64,000 nt of DNA from Paenibacillus sabuli (GTDB lineage: Bacteria > Bacillota > Bacilli > Paenibacillales > Paenibacillaceae): assembly GCF_014705605.1 (NCBI RefSeq), contig NZ_JACXIZ010000041.1:1-64000 (forward strand), read 5' to 3'. This document shows positions 49,627 through 58,528 of the stretch, piece by piece. Below the pieces are notes generated by a model that was given only the letters and a program-made list of their open reading frames with translations, was not told the origin of the DNA and made no database searches. Both the position numbers and the translations under genes were made by a program. Within the stretch, counting starts at the first letter, position 1. Each line of letters begins with the position of its first letter.

Positions 49627-50208
49627 ATGCCTCAAAACATGCTCATCGTCAACGGCCACCCCTACGCGCAAAGCTACTGCGCCGCGCTGGCCGACGCTTA
49701 TGCCGCCGGCGCGCGCGCCGGCGGTGCCAATGTGCAACGGCTGGAGCTGCACGAGCTGAAATTCGATCCGAATCTGCGCCACGGCTACGCGAGCCGCATG
49801 GAGCTGGAGCCGGATCTCGTGGCCGCGCAGGAGCAGATCCGCCGGGCCGACCATCTGGTGTGGGTCTATCCGATCTGGTGGGGCGCGATGCCGGCCCAGC
49901 TCAAGGGCTTCATTGACCGCGTGTTTTTGCCCGGCTTCGCTTACAAGTACCGCACCGACTCCGTACTCTGGGACAAACTATTGCAAGGTAAATCGGCCCG
50001 GCTCATCGTGACGATGGACACCCCGGGCTGGTACAATCGACTCTTCTACAAGCAGGCAGGACATATCGTCATGAAGCGTAATATTTTGGGCTTCTGCGGG
50101 ATCAAGCCGGTCCGGATCACCAGCCTCGGCCCGGTCCGGGGCTCCTCGGACACGCGGCGCGCCAGGTGGCTGGAGCAGGTGAAGCTGCTGGGACGAGCGG
50201 GCAAATAA
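49627..50208 (+). CDS. NAD(P)H-dependent FMN reductase (flavodoxin-2 / quinone reductase fold)
   Basis: A 193-residue protein. The FMN phosphate loop is NMLIVNGHPYAQSYCAAL. The second signature is HLVWVYPIWWGAMPAQLKGF, then DRVFLPGFAY, as in NQO1/MdaB/KefF-type proteins, which are also near 190 residues. Such enzymes reduce quinones, azo or nitro compounds in the cytoplasm. A clear AAGGAGG precedes the ATG. It is divergent from the AraC regulator at 48311-49435, which probably controls it. Confidence 0.9.
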   Translation: MPQNMLIVNGHPYAQSYCAALADAYAAGARAGGANVQRLELHELKFDPNLRHGYASRMELEPDLVAAQEQIRRADHLVWVYPIWWGAMPAQLKGFIDRVFLPGFAYKYRTDSVLWDKLLQGKSARLIVTMDTPGWYNRLFYKQAGHIVMKRNILGFCGIKPVRITSLGPVRGSSDTRRARWLEQVKLLGRAGK

Positions 50209-50220
50209 TGACGCGGCGCC

Positions 50221-50254
50221 ATTTTGGCTTTGAAAGGCCGTGATGTCCATTAGA
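50221..50254. repeat. Dispersed repeat, copy 1
   Basis: Shares AGGCCGTGATGTCCAT exactly with 58353-58365 and its left neighbours, plus ATTTTG-x-CTT-x2-AA before it and AGA after it. It lies between the 3' ends of the flavodoxin-fold gene and gerB. Confidence 0.6.
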
Positions 50255-50331
50255 GTCGGGCTATCGGCCAGGATGCCCGCTAAGCGTCGCCTGTGTCCAT
50301 TCGAACTTCCACAGGAGCGCCGGATTATTCC

Positions 50332-51432
50332 TCACGACGTGTCCGCCATCGCCTTAAATCCCAAGACCACCGCGAGCAGGACAACCGGAGCCGCATAGGC
50401 GAGAGTAGTCAGGAGCGGCCATGTGACGTTCACGATCTGTTCCGTGGCACTCTCGGTCGTATATGTAGTCAACGATAGCAAAAAGCAAATCAACGCGACC
50501 GGAAAGGTGAGCAACTGCTCATCCTGCAGCCGCAGCAATGCGGCGAGCAGCTTGATTAGAATGAGCAGCGCGATGGCGGTTTTGAAGTAAAAACCGACAA
50601 TGAGCGAAAAGCCGATGACCAACTCGATACGTTCCACGATCTCCCGGATGTAAATTAGCCTGGCCAACTGGTACAAAGAATACTTCAACTCGCCGGTAAG
50701 CGGGCCGAGCACCATCAAGCTGCCAAGGATCGCGCACACGAATGTCAACCCATTCACAGCCAGAGCGATGTAGAGATGTCTGCTGATGCGTCCGGCCTCC
50801 CTGGCTCTGACATGCGGCAGTAACACAGCAAAAATGAATAGCTCCGCATACGGAAACCCGTAGGCGATATAGGCTCCGTGCAAAATTGGCTTAATGCCTT
50901 CCGGTAAGATCGGAAGCAAGAATTCGATGCGATACAAACCGCTGACGAGGACGAGAATGAGCGCGACAAAGCCGAACATGAGCAGAAGAAGCAGCGCGGC
51001 CATGCGGGCCATCGTCTCGAGACCGGCGCGAACCGTGAGGGCAATAATCAAAAAGAGCATGCCGTTGACCGCGTAGGTCGGCGTTTCCTTCAACATCGTG
51101 CTTTTGAAAAAAAAACCGATTTCGATGACAATTCCCGCCACGTTCCAAAAAAGGAGCAGTGCGAAAGGCGCCATAACAAACCAGGTCAACGGGCCGCCTA
51201 GCGCTGATCGGGTATAGGCAATAAACGGTCTGCCGCCTCCGGCACGATGCACATAAAGCAGGACAGCCAGCATAGCCATGCCCAGCAGCAGCGCCAGCAG
51301 CAGCGAGAGCCACGCTCCGCTCCCAGCCACACTGGTCAGGGGCGACGGAATGATGACAATGGACGAGCCCGTCAAGAAGAACAGGAACAGTACCGCCATT
51401 TGCAACGAACCGACCGATTCGGTCTGCTTCAT
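50332..51432 (-). CDS. GerAB-type spore germination permease
   Basis: A 366-residue protein with about ten transmembrane helices, of the amino-acid permease-like GerAB family (LFLFFLTGSSIVIIPSPL, IAYTRSALGGPLTWFVMAP). It would form the nutrient-binding membrane subunit of a germinant receptor in the spore inner membrane. It is the last gene of the operon here; its start overlaps the stop of the small membrane-protein gene (ATGA at 51429). The usual order is A-B-C; here it is A-C-small-B. Confidence 0.9.
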   Translation of the reverse strand: MKQTESVGSLQMAVLFLFFLTGSSIVIIPSPLTSVAGSGAWLSLLLALLLGMAMLAVLLYVHRAGGGRPFIAYTRSALGGPLTWFVMAPFALLLFWNVAGIVIEIGFFFKSTMLKETPTYAVNGMLFLIIALTVRAGLETMARMAALLLLLMFGFVALILVLVSGLYRIEFLLPILPEGIKPILHGAYIAYGFPYAELFIFAVLLPHVRAREAGRISRHLYIALAVNGLTFVCAILGSLMVLGPLTGELKYSLYQLARLIYIREIVERIELVIGFSLIVGFYFKTAIALLILIKLLAALLRLQDEQLLTFPVALICFLLSLTTYTTESATEQIVNVTWPLLTTLAYAAPVVLLAVVLGFKAMADTS

Positions 51433-51674
51433 CCTTTCGCCCCCCCTTCAAACCAGTGTACAATACGCTGTGCGGCAGGCGTAAACCAGCCAAAAACCGT
51501 ATCGACATTCGGCCCGGACAATTCCGTAACGAACAGCCAGCCGAGATAAATCGCAGGTCCCCATAACATCAGATACAAGCGGCGCCCCCTGCGATCAGAC
51601 TTTTTGAACCGGCTTGCATCCGCCCAAGCGATCAAAACCGCAATGAGCAGCAGACACCCGAGCCTTTCGCTCAT
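51429..51674 (-). CDS. Small membrane protein of the ger operon
   Basis: An 81-residue protein I cannot name. It has two hydrophobic segments (LGCLLLIAVLIAWADASRF and LYLMLWGPAIYLGWLFV) with a basic stretch between them, then a short tail. It overlaps both neighbours by ATGA (51671-51674 and 51429-51432), so it is translated with the germinant-receptor subunits. Its size and topology recall the GerD/D-subunit-like small proteins reported for some ger operons, but I see no specific motif. Confidence 0.78.
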   Translation of the reverse strand: MSERLGCLLLIAVLIAWADASRFKKSDRRGRRLYLMLWGPAIYLGWLFVTELSGPNVDTVFGWFTPAAQRIVHWFEGGAKG

Positions 51675-52849
51675 CGCTCCTTCTCCTCCTCTTGGCCGAA
51701 TGGAAATCCTATATTTAGGCCGGTATCCAGTACATCGACATGTACCGCAATCTCGAACTCGGCTTCGGCAAAGCGTCGTTCCCAGTCGTCCTCCCATTTA
51801 CTCCATAGCGCAGGATGCCTGCGGTAGATGCGATTGCCGATGCCGAGGCTGTCCAGCCGTTCACGCTGTAACATTCCCACCACCGTTTGAAGCCGTTGTT
51901 TGATCTGATCCGCGATTGATGCTTGATAAGCGTCGACCTCCTGCAGCGCGCGCAACGAAGAACAGCGCAGCTCGCCGACACTGCCCCTTAGCCGAATATC
52001 GACCTTGACGACTACCCGATCTTCTTGCAGATACGGCGTAACCTTGGCCTTGTATTCCTGCACCTCGAACGATTCCTGACGTTGAAGCTGATCCGCGGTG
52101 ACGGCGTTTTCGGTGCAAGGAAATTCGATACTCCCCCTCTTATACCGGTTAGTCAGCATCAACAGCCCTTCCGTGTCCTTGCCGCCGAGCACCGTAGTCA
52201 ACTTTCCACTCCGCAGCATCGCCGTACCGGCAACGACCGCCCGCTTGCCGAGCGGTTGAATATACGGGAGCTCGGATACCCTGGAGGCGCTTTTCATCTG
52301 AATAGCCAAGTCGTATAGCGGGATTTTTGACGTTTTCGAGGCATATTCCGCCCCGTTTTTCGTCATTTTTTTGAATTGTTGACCAATGGTCTGTTCAATG
52401 AAGGGCTTGATCTGCAGATAAGGTGCCGCTTCCCCTTGCGTGACGATCGGGATGACAGTGCCGCGCGGCTCGTGATCCCGCGAGAAGTAATCGAATATTT
52501 CGCCGATATTCTGGCGGCGCAGGAGCTCTTCGCTGACCAGGATGACCCGCATATGGTCCCACTTGGCCTTGCGTCCAAAATACAACGGAATGTCGCGAAC
52601 GGCTTCAAAAATCGTGTCTCCGCTCGTCTGAATGTTGAGGCCCTGCTGTGACGCATCGGCCTCCTCCATGCTGCCCATCGGGCTCGATGGATTGTAGAAA
52701 TGGGTCGTCACCTTGACCCGGCCCTCCCCCAATCCGTCAATTGCCACTGCTTGAACGTAGCCGAAAGTATCCGGCTCGTTATTGTCCCAGCAACCCGTCA
52801 TCGCGCTCATGCCCAGCATGGCAAGCAGAAAAATGCACGTGATTCTCAT
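51671..52849 (-). CDS. Ger(x)C-family spore germination lipoprotein
   Basis: A 392-residue lipoprotein. The signal peptide with lipobox reads IFLLAMLGMSAMTGC and WDNNEPD follows the lipid-carrying Cys. The body has the GerC pattern (FGYVQAVAIDGLGEGRVKVT, HMRVILVSEELLRRQNIGEI, IPIVTQGEAAPYLQIKPFIE). It is the peripheral C subunit of the germinant receptor, on the outer face of the spore inner membrane. Chosen start 52849 is the ATG of the ATGA overlap with gerA. The frame to 53524 is only read-through of the other frame. Confidence 0.92.
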   Translation of the reverse strand: MRITCIFLLAMLGMSAMTGCWDNNEPDTFGYVQAVAIDGLGEGRVKVTTHFYNPSSPMGSMEEADASQQGLNIQTSGDTIFEAVRDIPLYFGRKAKWDHMRVILVSEELLRRQNIGEIFDYFSRDHEPRGTVIPIVTQGEAAPYLQIKPFIEQTIGQQFKKMTKNGAEYASKTSKIPLYDLAIQMKSASRVSELPYIQPLGKRAVVAGTAMLRSGKLTTVLGGKDTEGLLMLTNRYKRGSIEFPCTENAVTADQLQRQESFEVQEYKAKVTPYLQEDRVVVKVDIRLRGSVGELRCSSLRALQEVDAYQASIADQIKQRLQTVVGMLQRERLDSLGIGNRIYRRHPALWSKWEDDWERRFAEAEFEIAVHVDVLDTGLNIGFPFGQEEEKER

Positions 52850-54369
52850 CTGCCCCCCCTCCCGCCCTTGGGAGCGGACGAGGCCTTGGCCTGCCTTGGC
52901 CCGGCGATGCTCAAAAACATACGCCGCAATCGGCCCGATTGAAGTGGTGCCAGCGGGGAGAGATACGGCTGGCCGAGAGATCGCAACGAAGAAAGATGAA
53001 GGTAAACAAGCAGCAGTCCGGTCATGATGCCCAGCCCGCCAAAGGTGGCGGCCAGCAGCATCAGTGGGAATCGCAGCAGCCGAACCGCTATCGCCATGTT
53101 GTACTGAGGGAACGCAAAAGAAGCAATGCCGGTCAAGGCAACTACGATCACCATCACCGGGGAGGCGATCTGCGACTGAATCGCAGCTTGGCCAATCACG
53201 AGCGCCCCGACAATGCTGACGGCCGAGCCGACCGGACGCGGCAGACGCAGCCCTGCCTCGCGCAGCAGCTCGAAAAAAAACTCCATAATGAGCGCCTCCA
53301 GCAACGCCGGGAACGGAATCCCTTCTCGAGACTTCAGGATCGCGAGCAGCAGCACGGTCGGGACTAGCTCGGAATGAAAGGCGGACAAGGCGATATAGGA
53401 ACTGGGCAGCATAAACGCGATTAAAAATCCGGCCATGCGCAGCATTCGAATCAAGGAGGAGAATACGGGACGGCAGTAGTAGTCCTCGCTTGATGTGAAA
53501 AATTCCAAAAAATGTACCGGGCAAATCAAGACCGTCGGACTGCCGTGGACGAGCGCGATGATTTTACCGTCCAGCAACGCGAGCACTGCCGTATCCGGCC
53601 GTTCCGTATACCGGACTTGCGGGAAGGGCGTGGTCCGGTCGCCGCCGACGCATGCTTCGAGATAAGACGTGTCTACGATTTCTTCCTGTTCGATCCCCTT
53701 GACTCGGCACAGGAAGGCCTCCAAAATGTCAGGCTGCACCGCGCCTTCCAAATAGCCGAACGCGATTTTCCTGCGGCTTTCTTTACCCGCGATTCGGTAG
53801 TCGAACCTGAGCCTTGGCGATTTCAACAAGTTGCGCAACATGCCGATGTTGCGCTCCAGATCCTCAATCATACTCCTCTGCGGCCCCTGCACACTCGGCT
53901 CGGTAATCGGCTCCGAGGTATGCCGCTGCTCGACATCCATCGTATCAAACGTAAACGCTCGCGTCTGATGCTGCAGGAAAATGACCGTCTTGCCGTCCAG
54001 CACCGCTCCGACCGAAGCGCGGATCGTGCCTACGATTGTCCCGGCTTGCCAAAGGGGGGCCTCATCAGGCATTGGTCGGGAAGGCGCCCGCTCCACTTCG
54101 TCCCGGTCCTCGTACTCCGCGATGCGATGAAGCAGCAAGTGCTGGAAGGCCTCCTGCTCTTGCAGCCGGGCGATCAGCTTCGAATCGACCAGCGTGTCCA
54201 AATAAACCGCAAGCACCTCCTGCCCGGGAAGCGCGCCAAAGCGCCACCGCTGGACGATCAGATCCGCACTATTCGAAAAGGCCTCGGTCATTGCCTTTTG
54301 GTTGCTTGCGAGCTCTGCAGCGATCGGGGCTTCGCCCGCAAGGCTGCGGCTGTCCGCTTCCATTGTCAT
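52846..54369 (-). CDS. GerA-family spore germination protein (A subunit)
   Basis: A 507-residue protein. The cytoplasmic N-terminal half begins after a charged leader (SNSADLIVQRWRFGALPG). GerA-family signature segments follow: RYTERPDTAVLALLDGKIIA, then VHGSPTVLICPVHFLEFFTS. The C-terminal half has four to six transmembrane helices (MLRMAGFLIAFMLPSSYIAL, MEFFFELLREAGLRLPRP). It is the A subunit of a nutrient germinant receptor and the first gene of the operon. AAGGAG precedes the ATG. It is good evidence that the host makes endospores. Confidence 0.93.
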   Translation of the reverse strand: MTMEADSRSLAGEAPIAAELASNQKAMTEAFSNSADLIVQRWRFGALPGQEVLAVYLDTLVDSKLIARLQEQEAFQHLLLHRIAEYEDRDEVERAPSRPMPDEAPLWQAGTIVGTIRASVGAVLDGKTVIFLQHQTRAFTFDTMDVEQRHTSEPITEPSVQGPQRSMIEDLERNIGMLRNLLKSPRLRFDYRIAGKESRRKIAFGYLEGAVQPDILEAFLCRVKGIEQEEIVDTSYLEACVGGDRTTPFPQVRYTERPDTAVLALLDGKIIALVHGSPTVLICPVHFLEFFTSSEDYYCRPVFSSLIRMLRMAGFLIAFMLPSSYIALSAFHSELVPTVLLLAILKSREGIPFPALLEALIMEFFFELLREAGLRLPRPVGSAVSIVGALVIGQAAIQSQIASPVMVIVVALTGIASFAFPQYNMAIAVRLLRFPLMLLAATFGGLGIMTGLLLVYLHLSSLRSLGQPYLSPLAPLQSGRLRRMFLSIAGPRQAKASSAPKGGRGGR

Positions 54370-54532
54370 GCTGCATCTCCTTCTGGCAATTGGATAGGTG
54401 TGCCAATCCTATCTTTTGCAGAAGCGAAGGCTGTTATTCGCAAGGATCGCCTTGCATGGTTACCCTGAATGGGGCGCGTTGCAGTTCACTCTGATTCGGG
54501 TCACCGTCCGCGCGGATATCACCACAAGCTTT

Positions 54533-55246
54533 TTATTTATTATAAATCACCGGTGTCTTACCCTCCCAGCTCCCCCAAAGCATTGGATCTGTGGCAAGCT
54601 CCGTAATGAAATGCCCTACATTTCTTCGGCTTGTTTTTCCAGAATTAAACAAAGGGCTTCTGACAGGGGAGCTAGTTATTTCATAAGGGCTTGCTTCATC
54701 CTGATTGACTAACGTGTCCGGTCTTACGACAACCCAACGGATCGCCTCATTTCCTTGTCCCAATACGTTAACCAAGTAATCGGCTGCCATGACATTGTCA
54801 CGTTGCGGGGGCAGGAGCACGCTCAATGCAGAGAAGATCATCCGCTCCCCCAAGGGATGAGACTCTCCTATCGAGCGATTCGTATAGCCCGTAGTACTCA
54901 TCAGGACGAGTTTCAGTTTGCGATCGGATCTCTTTACAGTTTCGCATATGCCCTGAACTGCATCGGTAACCAAATGACGGGGCTTTCCGAATATTCCCTT
55001 TAGCGTAGGTGTGTGCCCGAGACAAGAGATCACCACGGTACAATCCCTTAGCAGATCGCATAGCTCGGATCGACCAAGCTCGCTAATACTTCCTCTCACG
55101 ATTTCAACATATGGACTTTTCTCAATATCCGAATCAAGAGCAGCCGTTTTTCGGATAAGAATCCTTGTTGGAATGCTGCGACTCATCAATTCCCTGACCA
55201 CTAGCCGACCCGTGGCTCCATTGGCACCTAGCACGACGATTATCAT
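54533..55246 (-). CDS. NAD(P)-binding atypical SDR
   Basis: A 237-residue protein. The nucleotide-binding start is VVLGANGATGRLVVRELM, the glycine-rich loop of NAD(P)H-binding atypical SDRs (NmrA/YtfG type). LVLMSTTGYTN and RWVVVRPDTLVNQ follow. The function could be a reductase or a redox sensor. The ATG at 55246 overlaps the stop of the small ORF at 55243 (ATGA). The region has lower GC than its neighbours, suggesting a separate history. Confidence 0.82.
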   Translation of the reverse strand: MIIVVLGANGATGRLVVRELMSRSIPTRILIRKTAALDSDIEKSPYVEIVRGSISELGRSELCDLLRDCTVVISCLGHTPTLKGIFGKPRHLVTDAVQGICETVKRSDRKLKLVLMSTTGYTNRSIGESHPLGERMIFSALSVLLPPQRDNVMAADYLVNVLGQGNEAIRWVVVRPDTLVNQDEASPYEITSSPVRSPLFNSGKTSRRNVGHFITELATDPMLWGSWEGKTPVIYNK

Positions 55247-55377
55247 ACGTTATGCTTTGCTCCTCTCCGCTCGCTTCCGTCAACTTTTATTCCTTTAACG
55301 ATCAGCACGACAGCCAGGATCACTTCGCCAACATAGCGTATACCTACGATTGCTGCAGTCATTCTGTACGTTTTCAT
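55243..55377 (-). CDS. Small hydrophobic protein coupled to the SDR gene
   Basis: A 44-residue ORF, MKTYRMTAAIVGIRYVGEVI onward, with a hydrophobic stretch VGEVILAVVLIVKG and a charged end. Its TGA overlaps the ATG of the SDR gene (ATGA), and GAGG plus a purine run precede its start. Upstream are two overlapping TATACT hexamers (55409-55419) and a palindrome CAAGG-N4-CCTTG (55427-55440). A second ATG at 55362 is possible. It is either a real membrane peptide or a translational leader. Confidence 0.55.
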   Translation of the reverse strand: MKTYRMTAAIVGIRYVGEVILAVVLIVKGIKVDGSERRGAKHNV

Positions 55378-55457
55378 TGTTTTCCCTTCCTCTCGGCCGA
55401 CCATGATGAGTATAGTATATTAGCCGCAAGGATGACCTTGTAGATACTAAAGTATGT

Positions 55458-58106
55458 TTAGATGATCCCAAGCTCTCTGGCGCGGGCGATCGCTTCGGTT
55501 CGCCTTTTTACCTGTAATTTGTCGAAGATGTTGCGGTTATACCCCTTCACTGTACTTAAAGCAAGAAAAAGCCGTTCGCTAATCTCTTGATTGGAGCAGC
55601 CCTGGGCGATCAAATTCAGAATCTCCAACTCACGCTCGCTAAGCGACTCGACGAGAGGGGCGATCCGGTTCGTGACGCCTTGAGCAGCGAAATCGAGGAG
55701 CTTTTGTTCGTGTTGCATGTGGGTGAGCAAAAACTCGGTATATTCAGGCTGCATGCGACGGGCAGCCGCTGCAGTCAACAGATCAAGCATGGACTTTCCT
55801 TCCTCGACAAACAGACGAACGAAGCCTTCCGTTTTCGCCTTTACCAAAGCCTCATTCAATCGTTGCAGCGCCCTCTCCATATTGCCAAGGGCTTGAAAAG
55901 CCAATGCTTGTAGGATCAGCAGCTTAAGCTCGACGTTTTTCCACTGCTTCGCTCTCGCTTGATCATGCAAGGTGCCTAGCATCGCAATAGCCGCTCTACC
56001 GTTTCCTTGAATGATGTGGATTCTTGCCTGCAGCATTGGGTATCCGCTTGTAACCATGTGCGTGACCATTTCCCCAAAGTTGTCACGATGAAGAGCAATC
56101 ATCAGCTCCTGATGAATCAACTCGCCCTGCAGACGGTTATAGGGATGAGCTGGCATCTCATGGCGGACTTTGGTCAGCAAAGCTTCCGCCGCTGTGACAT
56201 CGTGTCTTGCGAGCTTCAACTTTGCAGCAAAGCATTCGCTGTCCACCAGTCTGTCCGTATTGTCGATCTGCTTGGCTAACCGCATACTCCGTTGGATATG
56301 CTGTTCTGCAGCATCCAGGTCGTTCCGTTCATACGCGATCCTAGCCATACCCAAGTAGGCGTCACAAGCAACCGGCAATGGCGGTTCACCAGCAAGTTGG
56401 AGGACTTGCTGATAGGTTTGCGCGGCCTGGCTCAATTGATTGTCGGACGCCTGTATCTCGCCTAGACCCAGCGATGCCATCAGCGTAATCATGTGGTGTC
56501 CGATGCTTTGGCTGATTGAGATGGCTTCACTATATGCTCTCCTTGCAGCCGCGCGATCCCCCTGCAGCTGGCAGGCGACGCCTAGTGTCCAGGTTGTTGC
56601 AGCGCGCACAGGCAGGTTAAGTGGATGCAGATGCTCAAGAGCGATGCGGGATTGCGTCATAATCGTATCCGCATCATGCCGGATCACTCCGAGCGTAGCC
56701 CTGATCGATGCGATATGTCCGATCAGATCACGATCCGCCTCACGGGGTTCGATATGTGACATGGCGGCTTCTGCAGCGGACAGTTTCTGCTCGATGCCGT
56801 CCAGTTGACTGAGCATCAACAGTGCAGAAGCATAGCTCACCCAGAGCGATGGCCGCTCATCGAGCGTAGACTCCTCCTGGCGCTGTAACCAGTCCAAGAC
56901 CGTCTTGGCCGCCCCGCGAAAATGTAAAGGCATGCCTTGTCCTTCGATTAATGCTGCCGCCCGGTCCACGTCTTGAGCCGCTGCAGCGTGCTGAAACGCT
57001 TCGATCTCCAGCCCATTCTCCTCAAACCAGTGGCTAGCCCTCCTGTGAAGAGCTTCCCTATCATCGCCCGTATCCTTGTTTACATGGTCTAAGCGCTGAC
57101 GCAGCATATCCGTAAAAAGATGATGATATCGATACCATTGCCGTTCGTTATCCAACGGAACGATGAAAAGATTGGATCGTTCGAGATGCGCCAGGATATC
57201 ATGCCCTTCTCCATCACTCTGCAGCATCGCATCGCAAAGGGGAGCGCAAAAGCGTTCTAATATGGAGGTTTGAACCAAAAAGGTCTGCACTTTATCGGGC
57301 TGCTGCTTCAGCACTTCCTCCATCAAATAGTCCAACACGAAACGGTGGCTGCCTGTAAAGGACGAGATAAATTGGGCCGGATCCGAATAGCCCTGCATGG
57401 AGACAGCCGCTAGCTGCAGTCCGGCAATCCATCCTTCCGTGCGCGCCTCCAGGGAAGACACCTCTGCAGATGACAATTGGAGTCCCATCGTCTGATGGAA
57501 AAACAATGTCGATTCACTCCGGGTAAACCGCAGGTCACGTCCACGCAGTTCCATCAGCTCGTTTTTTGCTCGTAATCTGGCGATGGGCAGTGTCGGCTCT
57601 CCACGAGTCATGATGATCAAGCGCAGCTGTAATGGCTGATGATCGATTAGAAAAGAAAGCGTGTTATGTATAGATTGCGATTCAATGACGTGATAGTCGT
57701 CAAGAACGAGAATGAAAGGATCTGTAGTTAATGCGAGTTCATTGATGAGAGCAGTAAGGATATAGGTCATCGGCAGCGGCTGCTGAGGCGGCAAGGCTTC
57801 CCATATCCCGTGGTCGCTAACCTTCACAACTCTCTTGATGGCCTCGATAAGATGAAGGAGAAAGCGTATAGGATCGTTGTCCCCTTCATCCAGCGATAAC
57901 CATGCGGTCAGGCGCTTGCTTTGGGCCAGCCATTCGCTTGCCAGTGTTGTTTTTCCATATCCCGCAGGAGCGGAGATTAAGGTCAATTTTCTATACTGTC
58001 CCTCGTTCAGGCGCCTGAACAAATGTGAACGGAGAACCGCGTTGGGTCGGGCTGGCGGGATGTGCAGCTTGGTAGTTAATAAGGTTAGGCTCATACTATC
58101 GCTCAT
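55458..58106 (-). CDS. MalT-like LuxR-family ATP-dependent regulator
   Basis: An 882-residue STAND-type regulator. The N-terminal ATPase has Walker A LISAPAGYGKTTLASEWL, Walker B PFILVLDDYHV and the sensor LRLIIMTRGEP. The middle (about 400-800) is TPR-like. The last 65 residues are a LuxR HTH (SERELEILNLIAQGCSNQEI, STVKGYNRNIFDKLQVKRR). Such proteins bind a small inducer and oligomerise to activate transcription. Its ATG overlaps the stop of a 48-residue ORF (58103). The target and inducer are not clear; the SDR-small-ORF unit and the glycosidase operon are the neighbours. Confidence 0.92.
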   Translation of the reverse strand: MSDSMSLTLLTTKLHIPPARPNAVLRSHLFRRLNEGQYRKLTLISAPAGYGKTTLASEWLAQSKRLTAWLSLDEGDNDPIRFLLHLIEAIKRVVKVSDHGIWEALPPQQPLPMTYILTALINELALTTDPFILVLDDYHVIESQSIHNTLSFLIDHQPLQLRLIIMTRGEPTLPIARLRAKNELMELRGRDLRFTRSESTLFFHQTMGLQLSSAEVSSLEARTEGWIAGLQLAAVSMQGYSDPAQFISSFTGSHRFVLDYLMEEVLKQQPDKVQTFLVQTSILERFCAPLCDAMLQSDGEGHDILAHLERSNLFIVPLDNERQWYRYHHLFTDMLRQRLDHVNKDTGDDREALHRRASHWFEENGLEIEAFQHAAAAQDVDRAAALIEGQGMPLHFRGAAKTVLDWLQRQEESTLDERPSLWVSYASALLMLSQLDGIEQKLSAAEAAMSHIEPREADRDLIGHIASIRATLGVIRHDADTIMTQSRIALEHLHPLNLPVRAATTWTLGVACQLQGDRAAARRAYSEAISISQSIGHHMITLMASLGLGEIQASDNQLSQAAQTYQQVLQLAGEPPLPVACDAYLGMARIAYERNDLDAAEQHIQRSMRLAKQIDNTDRLVDSECFAAKLKLARHDVTAAEALLTKVRHEMPAHPYNRLQGELIHQELMIALHRDNFGEMVTHMVTSGYPMLQARIHIIQGNGRAAIAMLGTLHDQARAKQWKNVELKLLILQALAFQALGNMERALQRLNEALVKAKTEGFVRLFVEEGKSMLDLLTAAAARRMQPEYTEFLLTHMQHEQKLLDFAAQGVTNRIAPLVESLSERELEILNLIAQGCSNQEISERLFLALSTVKGYNRNIFDKLQVKRRTEAIARARELGII

Positions 58107-58249
58107 CGGGCTGCGTAACCGTCCAACTTATGTTCACCCGGCACCTGATACATGGCTACAGGCAAGCTTGCCGCATTGGCGGTGCTCTTGATCGCAATCC
58201 ATTGTGCTTTATCGGCTTTGGCACGTTCAGTCATTGCCCTTATTTTCAT
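58103..58249 (-). CDS. Small ORF translationally coupled to the MalT-like regulator
   Basis: A 48-residue ORF beginning MKIRAMTERAKADKAQWIAI, with an ideal ribosome site (GAGGTG, five bases from the ATG at 58249). Its TGA overlaps the ATG of the regulator (ATGA). That regulator has no good ribosome site of its own, so this ORF is probably what brings ribosomes to it. The sequence is hydrophilic and not recognised; a leader peptide or a small partner protein are both possible. Confidence 0.65.
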   Translation of the reverse strand: MKIRAMTERAKADKAQWIAIKSTANAASLPVAMYQVPGEHKLDGYAAR

Positions 58250-58301
58250 ACCTTCACCTCTAATCATATCCGTGTGACTTGAGGTCTATTTTATCATGCG
58301 C

Positions 58302-58329
58302 ATTATCATTTTATCCATGGTTCTGTCAC
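58302..58329 (-). promoter_or_regulatory. Weak candidate promoter upstream of the small ORF
   Basis: On the complement strand GTGACA (58324-58329), a 16-bp spacer and GATAAT (58302-58307). GATAAAAT occurs twice nearby, 20 bp apart. The 279-bp gap 58250-58528 also holds the dispersed repeat copy at 58335 and a GGGGC/GCCCC hairpin at about 58395-58420; I see no gene in it. Confidence 0.35.
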
Positions 58330-58334
58330 GATGT

Positions 58335-58369
58335 ATTTTGTCTTCTAAGAGGCCGTGATGTCCATGAGA
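58335..58369. repeat. Dispersed repeat, copy 2
   Basis: Shares AGGCCGTGATGTCCAT exactly with the copy at 50221-50254, and also the left block ATTTTG-x-CTT-x2-AA and the right AGA. The left block is one base further away. It lies between the small ORF and the GH31 gene. Confidence 0.6.
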
Positions 58370-58528
58370 ACCGATACATCAGCCGAGACCGCCGGGGCAT
58401 GACAGCAGAAAGCCCCGCCTGGACCCGATTGTGTATCGGGCCAGACGAGGCCAATCCGCACTGCATCGCCACTTCGCCATACATTGCTGCACACCACCGC
58501 ACCGCCATTTATATCCGGCTGCGCGACT

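Noticed and set aside
52850-53524. N-terminal extension of the GerC protein
   Set aside because: It is out-of-frame reading of gerA; the real start is the ATGA at 52849 with a lipoprotein signal.
54370-54532. Sigma-G promoter of the ger operon
   Set aside because: GAATAA and GATAGG-like boxes exist, but the -10 does not match the CATA consensus well enough to call.
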